Shown here piece by piece: positions 1 to 11,051 of a stretch of DNA of 64,000 nucleotides. This DNA is from Paulinella micropora (taxonomy: Eukaryota > Cercozoa > Imbricatea > Euglyphida), in assembly GCA_009731375.1 (NCBI GenBank), contig BJOX01000341.1, forward strand, positions 312,379 through 376,378, read 5' to 3'. The translations under genes and the position numbers were made by a program. The notes beneath the pieces were generated by a model. That model was given only the letters and a program-made list of their open reading frames with translations, was not told the origin of the DNA and did not search any database. Numbering within the stretch: position 1 is the first letter of the stretch; the number at the start of each line of letters is the position of its first letter.

Positions 1-182
1 TCTCTTCTTCCTTATCCTCCCACTCTCCATTCCTAGATTGCCTTTTTCTTCAACGTCCTTCCTCCTCTTCTTTTTCCAGAACACAGTCTACCCGTGATTC
101 CCATCCCGGACACATGCACAGTACACAAATTATTGTTTGATGTGAAACTGCGTTCCTTTGCAAGGACTACATTCCTTTGCGA
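1..182. other. Unique flank, no gene seen
   Basis: Pyrimidine-rich single-copy sequence before the first microsatellite. I see no reading frame, RNA gene or known motif in it. Confidence 0.5.
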
Positions 183-188
183 CATCTC

Positions 189-256
<68 letters not shown>

Positions 257-358
257 GCCTACCTACCTACCTACCTACCTACCTACCTACCTATCTATCT
301 ATCTACCTACATACCTACCTACCTACCTACCTACCTACCTACCTACCTACCTACCTAC

Positions 359-399
<41 letters not shown>

Positions 400-404
400 C
401 ACAT

Positions 405-456
405 CTGTGTTTGTGGTGTAAGGGGCGAGGGGTAGACTCGCCCTCTTTATCTTCCA
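405..456. repeat. Unique cassette between microsatellites, copy 1
   Basis: About 50 bases containing GTAAGGGGCGAGGGG and CTCGCCCTCTTTATCTTCC. The same cassette recurs at 681-728 with one or two differences, although different microsatellites flank the two copies. The GGGCGAG and CTCGCCC parts can pair as a short hairpin. Confidence 0.85.
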
Positions 457-467
457 TATGGATAGAC

Positions 468-521
<54 letters not shown>

Positions 522-680
522 GTAGATAGGTAGATAGGTAGATGGGTAGGTATGTAGATAGGTAGGTAGGTAGATAGGTAGATAGATAGATAGATAGATA
601 GATATATAGATAGATAGATAGATAGATAGTTAGATATATAGATATATATATATATTTATATAGATAGATAGAGTGACCTA

Positions 681-728
681 GTTTGTGTTGTAAGGGGCGA
701 GGGGTAGACTCGCCCTCTTTATCTTCCC
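681..728. repeat. Unique cassette between microsatellites, copy 2
   Basis: Second copy of the 405-456 cassette, lying between a GATA tract on the left and an ATAC tract on the right. Confidence 0.85.
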
Positions 729-999
729 TTACACAAATATACATACATACATACATACATACATACATACCCAGAACAAACCCAAACATACATACATACA
801 TACATACATACATATCCTACACGTACGAAAAGAAGCAAATATACATACATACATACATACATACATACATACATACATGCATACATATATACATGCATAC
901 ATACATAGAAAGATACATACAAATATGCAAGAAGAAGACAGAGAGACAGAGTGTTATTACCGAGTGTTACGACCAAAGGGTTAAAGTCAGGTAAAACCC

Positions 1000-1061
<62 letters not shown>

Positions 1062-1099
1062 CATCTATCCATCTATCTATCTACCTATCTATCTATCTA

Positions 1100-1182
<83 letters not shown>

Positions 1183-1196
1183 ATATCTATCTATCT

Positions 1197-1595
1197 GGTG
1201 GGGTGCCTTATGTGTGCCTAGCCATACGCCTATAAGTCACATGCCGAAATAGCGACGGGAAGCACAATCCTGTTCCCTCAGGGTGCCCTTTCTCGCTTGT
1301 TGAGCCCGGAATAAAACCCACAGTGCTCTGTCGGTTTATACTAGACTGTCGAACAGTCTCGAAACTCCATCTGCTTACTGGGCCCTCTGTAATGGAGGTG
1401 GGAGCTCGTTCTGCAAGGGGCGCTTTATGGAACGAGCCCTGGCCCCGCCTGGTACTAGGGAGCTTTGGTATTGCCTGTATCAGTCCCTTCCGTGCAAACA
1501 TCACGGCTTAGCTGGGCATCGGGTTAATACTTTACCCACAGACTTCCTGGTTGACGAAATCAGAAGCTCCTTTTTTCTGACATTAGTCGATATTT
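1197..1595. other. Unique GC-richer island, unassigned
   Basis: About 400 bases of complex sequence between microsatellites. Both strands have frames of 60-98 codons, but none resembles a family I recognise and no splice or promoter context supports them. It could be a fragment of an unidentified repeat or a non-coding RNA. Confidence 0.4.
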
Positions 1596-1960
1596 CATCT
1601 ATCTTGTGTGTGTGTGTGTGTGTGTATGTATGTGTGTGTGTGTGTGTGAGTGTGTGTGTGTGTGTTTGTGTTTGTATCTCGACTAGTGATTTAGAAGGAT
1701 GAGTTCAAAGTTAGTCAATGTATGCATGTATGTATATATGTATGTATGTATGTATGCATATATGTATGTATGTATGTATGTATGTGTGTGTGTATGTGTG
1801 TGTGTGTGTGTGTGTGTTTGTTGGGTAATGCGAGAAAAGTATGTATATATGCATATATTCATCTATGTATCTGTGTATCTATGTATGCATCGTGTTTATC
1901 GATCTGAGTATGTACATATGCATATACGTATCTATGTATCTACGTATCTAGCCATGATAA
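1596..1960. repeat. (TG)n and (TATG)n microsatellites
   Basis: TG dinucleotide tract at 1603-1675, TATG tract at 1718-1780, TG again at 1785-1820, then degenerate TATC/TATG to about 1950. Confidence 0.9.
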
Positions 1961-1980
1961 TTTGGTACCGAGTTGTTAAG

Positions 1981-2194
1981 TTATTACTGTGGACATTCAA
2001 GTGGCAAACTATCCAACTTTGATCTCATCGTTCTCCATCAATCTAAGTGATACGACAAATCTGAAGCCAGCATTGGAAAGCTTAGGACAAGAGCTTTCCC
2101 ACGGTGTGCGCTGCATTTCCGTATCTCAAACATTGATTGAAAAAGATGAGGTCAAAGTTTGAATGTTTTGCCGCTTGGATGTCCACGGTAATAA
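1981..2194. mobile_element. MITE-like element, copy 1
   Basis: A 214-base element with terminal inverted repeats: TTATTACTGTGGACATTCAA at the left and its near-complement, ending GTCCACGGTAATAA, at the right. Inner parts are also complementary (GATCTCATCGTTCTCCATCA against TGATTGAAAAAGATGAGGTC). No coding capacity. A second copy lies at 50151-50349. This is a non-autonomous DNA-transposon or fold-back structure; the transposase family is unknown. Confidence 0.8.
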
Positions 2195-2248
2195 GGCTGG
2201 AGAGTGAGGGAAGGGAGGGGAGGGAGACAGGGGTAGGGCAGAAGGGGG

Positions 2249-2707
2249 NNNNNNNNNNNNNNNNNNNNNNNNNNNNNNNNNNNNNNNNNNNNNNNNNNNN
2301 NNNNNNNNNNNNNNNNNNNNNNNNNNNNNNNNNNNNNNNNNNNNNNNNNNNNNNNNNNNNNNNNNNNNNNNNNNNNNNNNNNNNNNNNNNNNNNNNNNNN
2401 NNNNNNNNNNNNNNNNNNNNNNNNNNNNNNNNNNNNNNNNNNNNNNNNNNNNNNNNNNNNNNNNNNNNNNNNNNNNNNNNNNNNNNNNNNNNNNNNNNNN
2501 NNNNNNNNNNNNNNNNNNNNNNNNNNNNNNNNNNNNNNNNNNNNNNNNNNNNNNNNNNNNNNNNNNNNNNNNNNNNNNNNNNNNNNNNNNNNNNNNNNNN
2601 NNNNNNNNNNNNNNNNNNNNNNNNNNNNNNNNNNNNNNNNNNNNNNNNNNNNNNNNNNNNNNNNNNNNNNNNNNNNNNNNNNNNNNNNNNNNNNNNNNNN
2701 NNNNNNN
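2249..2707. other. Assembly gap (459 N)
   Basis: Run of N bordered by a G-rich stretch on the left and a (GA)n tract (2708-2752) on the right, so probably a simple repeat that could not be assembled. Confidence 0.99.
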
Positions 2708-2758
<51 letters not shown>

Positions 2759-2937
2759 CGGGCCATGATTGAGAGGGAGGGGAGGGGAGGGAGACAGGAG
2801 AGAAAAAATGCCCCGCTTGCCATGAGCAACAATAAGCCTGACAAATGTAATATATGATATGGAGATGAAATGAATGTATGTACGTATGTGCGTTTGCGTG
2901 CGTGTATGTAAGGATTGAATGGAGCAGAGTGCGAACA

Positions 2938-3480
2938 AGCGAATGAATGAATTAATTAATGAATTAGTTAATTAGTAAATTAATTTTAATTAATTAATTG
3001 ATTAATTGATGATTAATTAATTAATAAATTGATTAATTATGATTAATTAATTAATTAATTAATTGATCAAATACTTAAATAATTAATCAATTAACTAACT
3101 AATTAATTAATTAATTAATTAATTAATTAATTAATTAATTAATTAATTAATTAATTAATCAATTAATTAATTAATTAATTAATTAATTAATGATGGAGTG
3201 AACGAATCTCGAAATGAACGAATGAATGAATGAATGAATGAATGAATGAATTAAGCAAGAAATTAATGAACGAATGAATGAATTAATGAAGGAATGAAGG
3301 AATGAGTGTGTGAATGAATGTGAATATGTCAATCAACAAACGAATGAAAATTAATGAGCGAATGAAGGAATGAACGAAATGAAAGAATAAATGGAAAGAA
3401 GGAATAGAACAAATGAAAGAATAAATGGATGAAGGAATAGATGAAGGAACGAACAAATTAATGATGGAGTGAATGGAATA
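2938..3480. repeat. (TTAA)n / (GAAT)n tetranucleotide minisatellite
   Basis: TTAA-type repeat at 2945-3190 grading into GAAT-type repeat up to about 3480. AT-rich, with no open frame of interest. Confidence 0.9.
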
Positions 3481-3536
3481 CTAAATTAGAAGCACCTGCG
3501 CGTATGCATAATAATAGTATATTATGCGGCTAGCCA

Positions 3537-3602
3537 CAAATTTGACGTGTTTTGCATGCGAGCCGGGCCGGGCCGGCGAGCCCGCAAAACACGTCAAATT
3601 TG
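3537..3602. other. Perfect stem-loop 1
   Basis: CAAATTTGACGTGTTTTGC at 3537-3555 is answered by its exact complement at 3584-3602, giving a 19-bp stem around a GC-rich loop rich in GGGCC and GGCC. The next stem-loop starts only 15 bases further on. Confidence 0.85.
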
Positions 3603-3616
3603 GCGCGCCGCATATG

Positions 3617-3668
3617 TAGTTTTATCGGTAACCTGACCACATTTTGTGGAGGTGACCGATAAAACTAT
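3617..3668. other. Perfect stem-loop 2
   Basis: TAGTTTTATCGGT is answered by ACCGATAAAACTA, a 13-bp stem. The loop holds a second pairing, CCACATTTTGTGG. Together with stem-loop 1 this makes a compact double-hairpin structure of unknown role. Confidence 0.85.
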
Positions 3669-3719
3669 GTATGCGATTATGCGTGTATGAGGCTCTTGTT
3701 TGTCGTTTTGTGGGGGGAT

Positions 3720-4245
<526 letters not shown>

Positions 4246-4307
4246 CAGCAATCCAAGAACGGATCCCTGCCTGTGAATGTATACGCAAAAATGAATAAGA
4301 TAAAACT

Positions 4308-4309
<2 letters not shown>

Positions 4310-4358
<49 letters not shown>

Positions 4359-4466
4359 GGGAGGNNNNNNNNNNNNNNNNNNNNNNNNNNNNNNNNNNNN
4401 NNNNNNNNNNNNNNNNNNNNNNNNNNNNNNNNNNNNCCCCCCCCCCCCCCCCCCCCCCCCCCCACA

Positions 4467-4497
<31 letters not shown>

Positions 4498-4576
4498 GTG
4501 TGTGTGAGAGAGAGAGAGAGAGAAAGAAAGAAAGAAATAAAGAGAGAGAGAGAGAGAGAGAGATAGATAGATAGAA

Positions 4577-4620
<44 letters not shown>
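4310..4620. repeat. (GA)n tracts, gap and poly(C)-poly(G) inverted repeat
   Basis: GA tract, 72-base N gap (4365-4436), about 27 consecutive C, a short ACA spacer, then about 29 consecutive G, then GA/GAAA tract. The C and G runs form a perfect inverted repeat. Confidence 0.9.
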
Positions 4621-4622
<2 letters not shown>

Positions 4623-4654
4623 GGGAGGTAAAACCGGATGCGCGGGTGGATATG

Positions 4655-4655
4655 C

Positions 4656-4688
<33 letters not shown>

Positions 4689-5015
4689 TGTATGCATGTA
4701 TGCATGTATGCATGTATGTATGTATGTATGTATTACATATGTATAAATATATATATATATATTTATATATATGTATGTGTGTATGTATGTATGTGTGTGT
4801 GTATGTATGTGTGCATGTATGTATGTATGTATGTATGTATGTATGTATGTATGTGTGTGTGTGTGTGTGTGTGTGTGCGCGTGTGTGTGTGTATGTGTGT
4901 GTGTGTATGCATGTATGCATGTATGTATGCATGTAGAGATTTGTATTGTTTTTTTAGCAAAAAAAGAGCTCTTGTCATGGTTTTTAGCTTGTTGCTCTAT
5001 CTATCTATCTATCTC

Positions 5016-5065
<50 letters not shown>

Positions 5066-5208
5066 CATCCATCTGTATATCGATCTATCGATCTATCTAT
5101 CTATCTATCTCTCTATCTCTCTCTATCTCTCTATCTCTCTGTGTATGTATGTATGTATGTATGTATGTATGTATGTATTTATGTATTTATGTATGTGTGC
5201 GTGTGTTT

Positions 5209-5240
<32 letters not shown>

Positions 5241-5245
5241 ATGTG

Positions 5246-5280
<35 letters not shown>

Positions 5281-5300
5281 GTGTACGTATATACGTATGC
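4655..5300. repeat. (TATG)n, (TG)n and (ATCT)n microsatellites
   Basis: TATG/TG compound tract 4655-4935, a 60-base unique spacer, ATCT tract 4998-5140, then TATG and TG tracts to 5290. Frames crossing these encode only low-complexity MYVC or CVCV repeats. Confidence 0.9.
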
Positions 5301-5552
5301 TATGTTATGTTATATTACGTTACGTTACGTGTGTGTGTGTGTGTGTGTACGTACATACGTATGCTATGTTATGTTATGTTATATTACGTTACGTTACGTT
5401 ACGTTACGTTACGTCACGTCACGTTACGCTACGCTACGTTACGTTACGTTACGTTACGTTATGTTACGTTACGTTACGTTATGTTACGTTATGTTATGTT
5501 ATGTTATGTTATGTTATGTTATGCTATGTTATCTGTTATGTTATGTTATGCA
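5300..5552. repeat. (TACGT)n pentanucleotide satellite grading to (TATGT)n
   Basis: The five-base unit TACGT/TTACG starts near 5315, is interrupted by a TG tract, then changes stepwise through mixed units to TATGT by about 5485. The unit change is a C to T at one position, as expected for decay of CpG. Confidence 0.9.
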
Positions 5553-5946
5553 TTTATGTATGTATGTATGTATGTATGTATGCATGTATGTATGCATGTA
5601 TGTATGTATGTATGTATGCATGTATGTATGAATGCATGTGTGTATGTATCTCTGTATGTGTGTGTATGTAGTGTATTATGTATGTATGTATGTATGTGTG
5701 TATGTATGTATGTATGTAATGAATGCATGTACGTGTGTATGTATGTATGTATGTATGTATGCATGTATGTATGTATGTGTGTATGTATGCATGTATGTAT
5801 GTATGTATGTATGTATGACGTTTGGGTTGGTGCCATCTGCCAGCGCAGTATGTGTGTATGTATGTATGTGTGTATGTATGTATGTATGTATGTATTACGT
5901 TTGGGTTGGTGCCATCTGGCAGCGCAGCATATTCGGAGAGCATACT
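5553..5946. repeat. (TATG)n tract with a twice-repeated cassette
   Basis: TATG repeats with a unique 38-base cassette (contains GTTTGGGTTGGTGCCATCTG) at 5819-5850 and again at 5899-5931. The second copy differs by a few bases and continues into a unique junction. Confidence 0.9.
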
Positions 5947-6106
5947 GCAGAAGAAGAAGAAGAAGGAGAAGGAGGAGGAGGAGGAGGAGGAGGAGGAGGA
6001 GGAGGAGGAGAGGAAGAAGAAGAAGAAGAAGAAGAAGAAGAAGAAGAAGAAGAAGAAGAAGAAGAAGAAGAAGAAGAAAGAAGAAGAAGAAGAAGAAGAA
6101 GAAGAA

Positions 6107-6137
<31 letters not shown>

Positions 6138-6248
6138 CCTTTGCCCACTGCAACCTATTGCACATACATACACACATATACATACACATACATACACACA
6201 GACACATAGACACACATACATAGACACGCATGGCAAATACCAGCCTTT

Positions 6249-6300
<52 letters not shown>

Positions 6301-7080
6301 GTTTGTTTTTGTTTTTGTTTTTGTGTTTGTGTTTGTGTTTGTATGTGTGTGTGTGTGTGTGTGTTTGCCGGGAGTGGGGAGATTGAGGTAGGGAGGGAGG
6401 GAGGCGGGAAAGGGGAGGNNNNNNNNNNNNNNNNNNNNNNNNNNNNNNNNNNNNNNNNNNNNNNNNNNNNNNNNNNNNNNNNNNNNNNNNNNNNNNNNNN
6501 NNNNNNNNNNNNNNNNNNNNNNNNNNNNNNNNNNNNNNNNNNNNNNNNNNNNNNNNNNNNNNNNNNNNNNNNNNNNNNNNNNNNNNNNNNNNNNNNNNNN
6601 NNNNNNNNNNNNNNNNNNNNNNNNNNNNNNNNNNNNNNNNNNNNNNNNNNNNNNNNNNNNNNNNNNNNNNNNNNNNNNNNNNNNNNNNNNNNNNNNNNNN
6701 NNNNNNNNNNNNNNNNNNNNNNNNNNNNNNNNNNNNNNNNNNNNNNNNNNNNNNNNNNNNNNNNNAAGAAGAAGAAGAAGAAGAAGAAGAAGAAGAAGAA
6801 GAAGAAGAAGAAGAAGAAGGAGGAGGAGGAGGAGGAGGAGGAGAAGAAGGAGAAGGAGAAGGAGAAGGAGAAGGAGGAGAAGAAGGAGAAGGTGAAGGAG
6901 AAGAAGGAGAAGGAGAAGGAGAAGAAGAAGAAGAAGAAGAAGAAGAAGAAGAAGAAGAAGAAGAAGACGAAGAAGAAGAAGACGAAGAAGAAGAAGAAGA
7001 AGAAGAAGAAGAAGAAGAAGAAGAAGAAGAAGAAGAAGAAGAAGAAGAAGAAGAAGAAGAAGAAGAAGATGAAGATGATG
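5947..7080. repeat. (GAA)n/(GGA)n trinucleotide tracts and gap
   Basis: GAA/GGA tract 5947-6135, CA and GA tracts to 6360, N gap 6419-6765, then GAA/GGA/GAC tract 6766-7075. The purine strand is the plus strand throughout. No gene is seen. Confidence 0.9.
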
Positions 7081-8113
7081 GTATGATGGTGATATTTGTT
7101 TCTCTTCTTTGTTTCACATACATTTACTATACGGTCATTTCTTCGTTCAGTATTACACTTCTGTAATTTTCCCAAACTAGCCTCGAATTTCTCTCTGTAA
7201 GACTTCGACTTCATTAAAAAAGAAAGAGAAGAAAGAGAAGAAAGAGAAGAGAAGAAAGAGAAGAAAGAGAAGAAAGAGAAGAAAGAGAAGAAAGAGAAGA
7301 AAGAGAAGAAAGACAAGAAAGAGAATAAAGAGAAGAGAAGAAAGAGAAGAGAAGAAAGAGAAGAGAAGAAAGAGAAGGGAAGAGAAGGAAGAGAAGAAAA
7401 AGAAGGAAGAGAAGAAAGAGAAGAAAGAGAAGAGAGAAGAAAGAGAAGAGAAGGAAGAGAAGGAAGAGAAGGAAGAGAAGGAATTGAAGGAAGAGAAGAA
7501 ATAAAAGAAAGAGAAGAAATAAAAGAAATAGAAGGAAGAGAAGAAAGAGAAGAAAGAGAAGAAAGAGAAGAAAGAGAAGAAAGAGAAGAGAAAAAAAGAA
7601 GGAACAGAAGACAGAAAAGACAGAAAAGACAGAGAAAAAAAGAGAAGAAAGAGAAGAAAGAGAAAAATGAGAAGAGAAGAGAAGAGAAGAGAAGAGAAGA
7701 GAAGAGAAGAGAAGAGAAGAGGGTGAAGAGAAGAGAGAGATCGAGAGAGAGAGAGAGAGAAGAGAAGAGAAGACAGACAGAGAAAGACAGAAAGACAGAA
7801 AGACAGAAAGACAGAAGATAGACAGAGACACAGACAGCCAGACAGACAGACAGACGGACAAACAAGACAGACAAACAAGGCAGACAGGCAAACAGAGACA
7901 GATACAGAGAGAGACAGACAGAAAGACAGACAGACAGAAAGACCGACAGAAAGACCGACAGGACAGTCAGACAACAGACCGACAGAAAGACCGACAGACC
8001 GACAGACCGACAGACAGACAGAGACAGATCGACAGAGGCAGATCGACAGAGGCAGATCGACAGACAGACAGACAGAAAGACAAGCAATCAGACACTCAGA
8101 TAGACAGACAGAC

Positions 8114-8144
<31 letters not shown>

Positions 8145-8291
8145 CAGACAAACAGACAGACACAGACAAACAGACAGACAGACAGACACAGACAGACAGA
8201 CAGACACAGACAGACAGACAGACACAGACAGACAGACAGACACAGACAGACAGACAGACACAGACACACAGACACAGACAGACAGACAGAC

Positions 8292-8324
<33 letters not shown>

Positions 8325-8762
8325 GACAGACAGACAGACAGAGACACACAGACAGACAGACAGACAGACAGACCGACAGACAGACCGACAGACAGAGACA
8401 GACAGACAGACAGACAGACCGACAGACCGACAGACAGACAGACACACAGACACACAGACACACAGACAGACAGAGTTCTAGACAGACACACAGACAGACA
8501 GACAGACAGACACACCTACAGACACACAGACACACCTACAGACACACAGACACACAGACATATCACACAGACAGACACACGACAGACAGACACACAGACA
8601 GACAGACACACAGACATACACACAGACACACAGACACACATACACAGAACACAGACACACAGAAACACCGACACACCGACACAGACACACAGACACACAC
8701 ACACACTCACACGCAAGTACACACACGCACACACACACACAAACACCACATACACACACATT
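7081..8762. repeat. Purine minisatellite (AAGAGAAG units) then (GACA)n
   Basis: 7081-7214 is unique sequence without a gene. 7215-7735 is a purine-only minisatellite of AAAGAGAAG-like units. 7775-8762 is a GACA tetranucleotide array with CACA interruptions that increase toward the right. Long frames on the minus strand are CLSV repeats only. Confidence 0.9.
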
Positions 8763-8814
8763 TAACGGCCGGCCCGTAAAAAATACTGAGGCTTTACCTG
8801 AGATTTCGGCATTT

Positions 8815-8980
8815 GGCACCGTGCCAAAAAATCGGGAAAAATCGAGAAAAGCTGTAGCAAAATTCAACAGTCGCATACTTCACAAAATATCTCAGCAAAA
8901 GGATCATTACTCGCTGAAAATTTTGCATCAAAAGTTTTTCCCAGCTTTTCTTGATTTCCCGACTTTTTGGCACTTGCGGC
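8815..8980. mobile_element. Fold-back (MITE-like) element
   Basis: GTGCCAAAAAATCGGGAAAA followed by TCGAGAAAAGCTG near 8820-8855 is mirrored by CAGCTTTTCTTGATTTCCCG and ACTTTTTGGCAC at 8942-8972. The arms are about 33 bp and imperfect, and the interior is about 90 bp without coding capacity. No second copy is seen in the window. Confidence 0.6.
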
Positions 8981-9127
8981 AGAGTCGGTGGTCGGTTGGG
9001 ATTAAGCACATGGCGCCTATGCCATAGGTTGGCTTGTTGAGATCTGAAAGTAAGAAAGCAAGTACTAGTCAACGTTTACTTCTTCTGAGGTGTCCTAGGC
9101 CTGGTTCACATGGTGCTGTCACTAGTG

Positions 9128-9349
9128 TCATGGTTGGCAACTTGCAACTATGACTTTCACGGTTGCAACCATGGTTTTGATGGTTGCAACCATGGTTTTG
9201 CAACCATGGTTTTGACGGTTGAAACCGCGGAATTCATGGTTGCAACCATGGTTTTGATGGTTGCAACCATGGTTCTCATGGTTGCAACCATGGTTGTCAA
9301 TCATGGTTGCAACCATGGTTTTGATGGTTCCAACCATGGTTTTGGACAT
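9128..9349. repeat. Palindromic minisatellite CCATGGTTGCAACCATGG
   Basis: Tandem units of CATGGTTGCAACCATGGTTTTGATGG type. The core CCATGGTTGCAACCATGG is its own reverse complement, so the array is a series of 18-bp palindromes. Related degenerate units occur in both arms of the provirus inverted repeat (10741-10940 and 45109-45315). Confidence 0.9.
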
Positions 9350-9439
9350 TCGTGAGACTTTCGTGTGATTCTTTTTGAGCCTTTTGCCAAACTATGATAA
9401 GCTTCAGTACAGAAACTAGATCGTGTGTATGTGTGCGTG

Positions 9440-9944
9440 TGCGTGAGTAGTCCAATTATTTCCATCAGGCGACGTCATAAGACGATTGACCTGGTTTGAT
9501 GCCACTGCCACAAAAAGACCATTCCCATAGGTCACAGCCGTCCAATAGTTGTCTGTCGCACTTGCTCGAGCAGTCCAAGTAATTCCATCAGGTGATGTCA
9601 GAACACGATTGCCAGCTCCGGTGACTCCAACTGCCACGAACAGGCCGTTGCCGTACGTAACACTTGTCCAACTGCTGTCTCCTACAGCGGCTTGAAGTGA
9701 CCATAAAGGAGTGAATTGCAGCGAATGCGACAAATATTGGATTGTTTCGTTTATTGCCTGATTAGCTTGCTGGTCTTGAATGGTTTGATTCATGGCCTGA
9801 TATAATCTGTTGGTTTTGGATCACGCAGTTTTGACTTTGAATATTGATGCCATTTACAGAAAGTCCACAGCCTGGCTTATCTATGCTTGAGTTGTTCGCG
9901 AAGGTAATAGAGTCTGATGCCACCTGTATAACACCGGCAGGGAC
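9440..9944 (-). CDS. Host protein with Asp-box-like repeats, partial exons
   Basis: Minus-strand coding region beginning after a plausible acceptor (TTTAG at 9949-9945). It encodes a stretch ending in an N/Q-rich segment, and after a frame change near 9793 two repeats of about 42 residues with pattern W-T-S-V-T-Y-G-N-G-L-F-V-A-V, each followed by L-TSPDGITWT. The SPDGxxW core resembles the Asp-box/BNR motif of beta-propellers. The right end runs toward a CA-like repeat at 9425-9450, so a donor site or a decayed end is likely there. A related plus-strand copy lies at 46020-46520. Function is unknown; the gene may be a fragment. The N-terminus and other exons are not found. Confidence 0.5.
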
Positions 9945-10480
9945 CTAAAGGAGGGGGATTGATGCAAGTGCTGAGAAAAACATCATGTGTTAGGATGCCT
10001 GACAGACCTGGCAGAACACAGCAATTACGTGAATTGACATGATACATATCTCTTATTATTATTTTTTACGCAGACCTTATATAAAGAAAGCGGAAAAATG
10101 ATGTTTGGGTAGAGGTTTGGATCAAATGGAGGCAGGTCTTTTTTGAGAAACCAATCAGTGTGAGCTGTTGCCAGTACTGCGAGAAAGAGATTGCTGCTGC
10201 AAGAATTTTCATACGTGGCTGGGAACGTGAGATATGGGTGTTTGGTGATATGCAAACAAGAGTGGAGAAAGCCACCGACCCTGAGTTGTCTGGGAAAGTG
10301 GCCTTGTGAAAACGACTGAAACACACACATAGTCTTTGTTTTCTCTAGAACCTTTCTCTTTTTCTTAGTTCTTGAGTTTGGATGTGTTCATTGCTCATCA
10401 CGAGACATCGAATGTGCTTGGAAGTAGCAACAAAGACCTTCCTCCATTTTATTTTTTCCTACCTATACTATCCTTCACAA
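9945..10480. other. Unique sequence, no gene recognised
   Basis: About 530 bases between the Asp-box fragment and the inverted repeat arm. A minus-strand frame of 101 codons at 10025-10330 has no recognisable features. It may be intron of the Asp-box gene. Confidence 0.4.
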
Positions 10481-10483
10481 ACT

Positions 10484-10740
10484 GCCTCCTGCTATTGATG
10501 TACGAATACATAACCACCAAGTACAACATACCAATAACGCAAAGCTACTTGGAATCACACTGCAGCATAATCTCAGATACCATCAACACATTCGACAGAT
10601 CATACAAGGCATACAGCCATTCACAGTCATTCTCAGATACATCAACCAAATCCTCCCTCTGTGGATTTTACTTCAGCTCTACTACGCGCAGTACCCGCAC
10701 CTTTATTTACGGAATCACTATCTGGGGATCGGACAACAGA
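10484..10740 (+). pseudogene. LINE (non-LTR) reverse transcriptase C-terminal fragment, left copy
   Basis: One plus frame reads AKLLGITLQHNLRYHQHI and then, after about 35 residues, LLQLYYAQ; the next frame continues with FIYGITIWG. The order LGI-x-L-x6-Hi, then L-x-LYYA, then PxLxYGxxxWG is the conserved thumb/connection region of LINE reverse transcriptases of the jockey/CR1 type. A frameshift near 10690 separates the last part. No catalytic core is present. The inverted copy lies at 45311-45567. Confidence 0.65.
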
Positions 10741-11051
10741 CAACCATGTTTGCCACCATAACAACCATGTTTGCCACCATGACAACCATGTTTGCCACCA
10801 TGACAATCTACCATGTTTACAAACATGACAACCATCTTTGCCACTATGACAACCATGTTTCCCACAATGAAAATCACCAAGGTTACAACCACCACAGCCA
10901 TGGTTGCATCAAAACCATGGTTGCAACCATGATTGTCTAACATTTTGTATTTTCGTTTTAGACTCTCAAGTTATTTGAAGGAACACACTACACGCAAGTA
11001 TAGGGGGCCACTTGGGCACAGTGGTTCAGTGCAGTTTCATCGCACAAACCA

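Larger units (their letters stand above)
183..1196. repeat. Compound tetranucleotide microsatellites
   Basis: Successive tracts: (ATCT)n and (ACCT)n at 183-400, (GATA)n/(GGTA)n at 462-670, (ATAC)n at 735-935 and (ATCT)n at 1000-1196. Open frames through them encode only YLSI, YIHT or MYVC repeats and are not genes. Two near-identical unique cassettes lie between tracts and are listed separately. Confidence 0.95.

Noticed and set aside
1208-1504. 98-codon minus-strand protein gene
   Set aside because: No motif, no splice or start context, and it ends at a microsatellite; listed only as an unassigned island.
5300-5552. Telomere repeat
   Set aside because: The TACGT/TATGT unit matches no known telomere, is interstitial, and shows drift typical of a decaying satellite.
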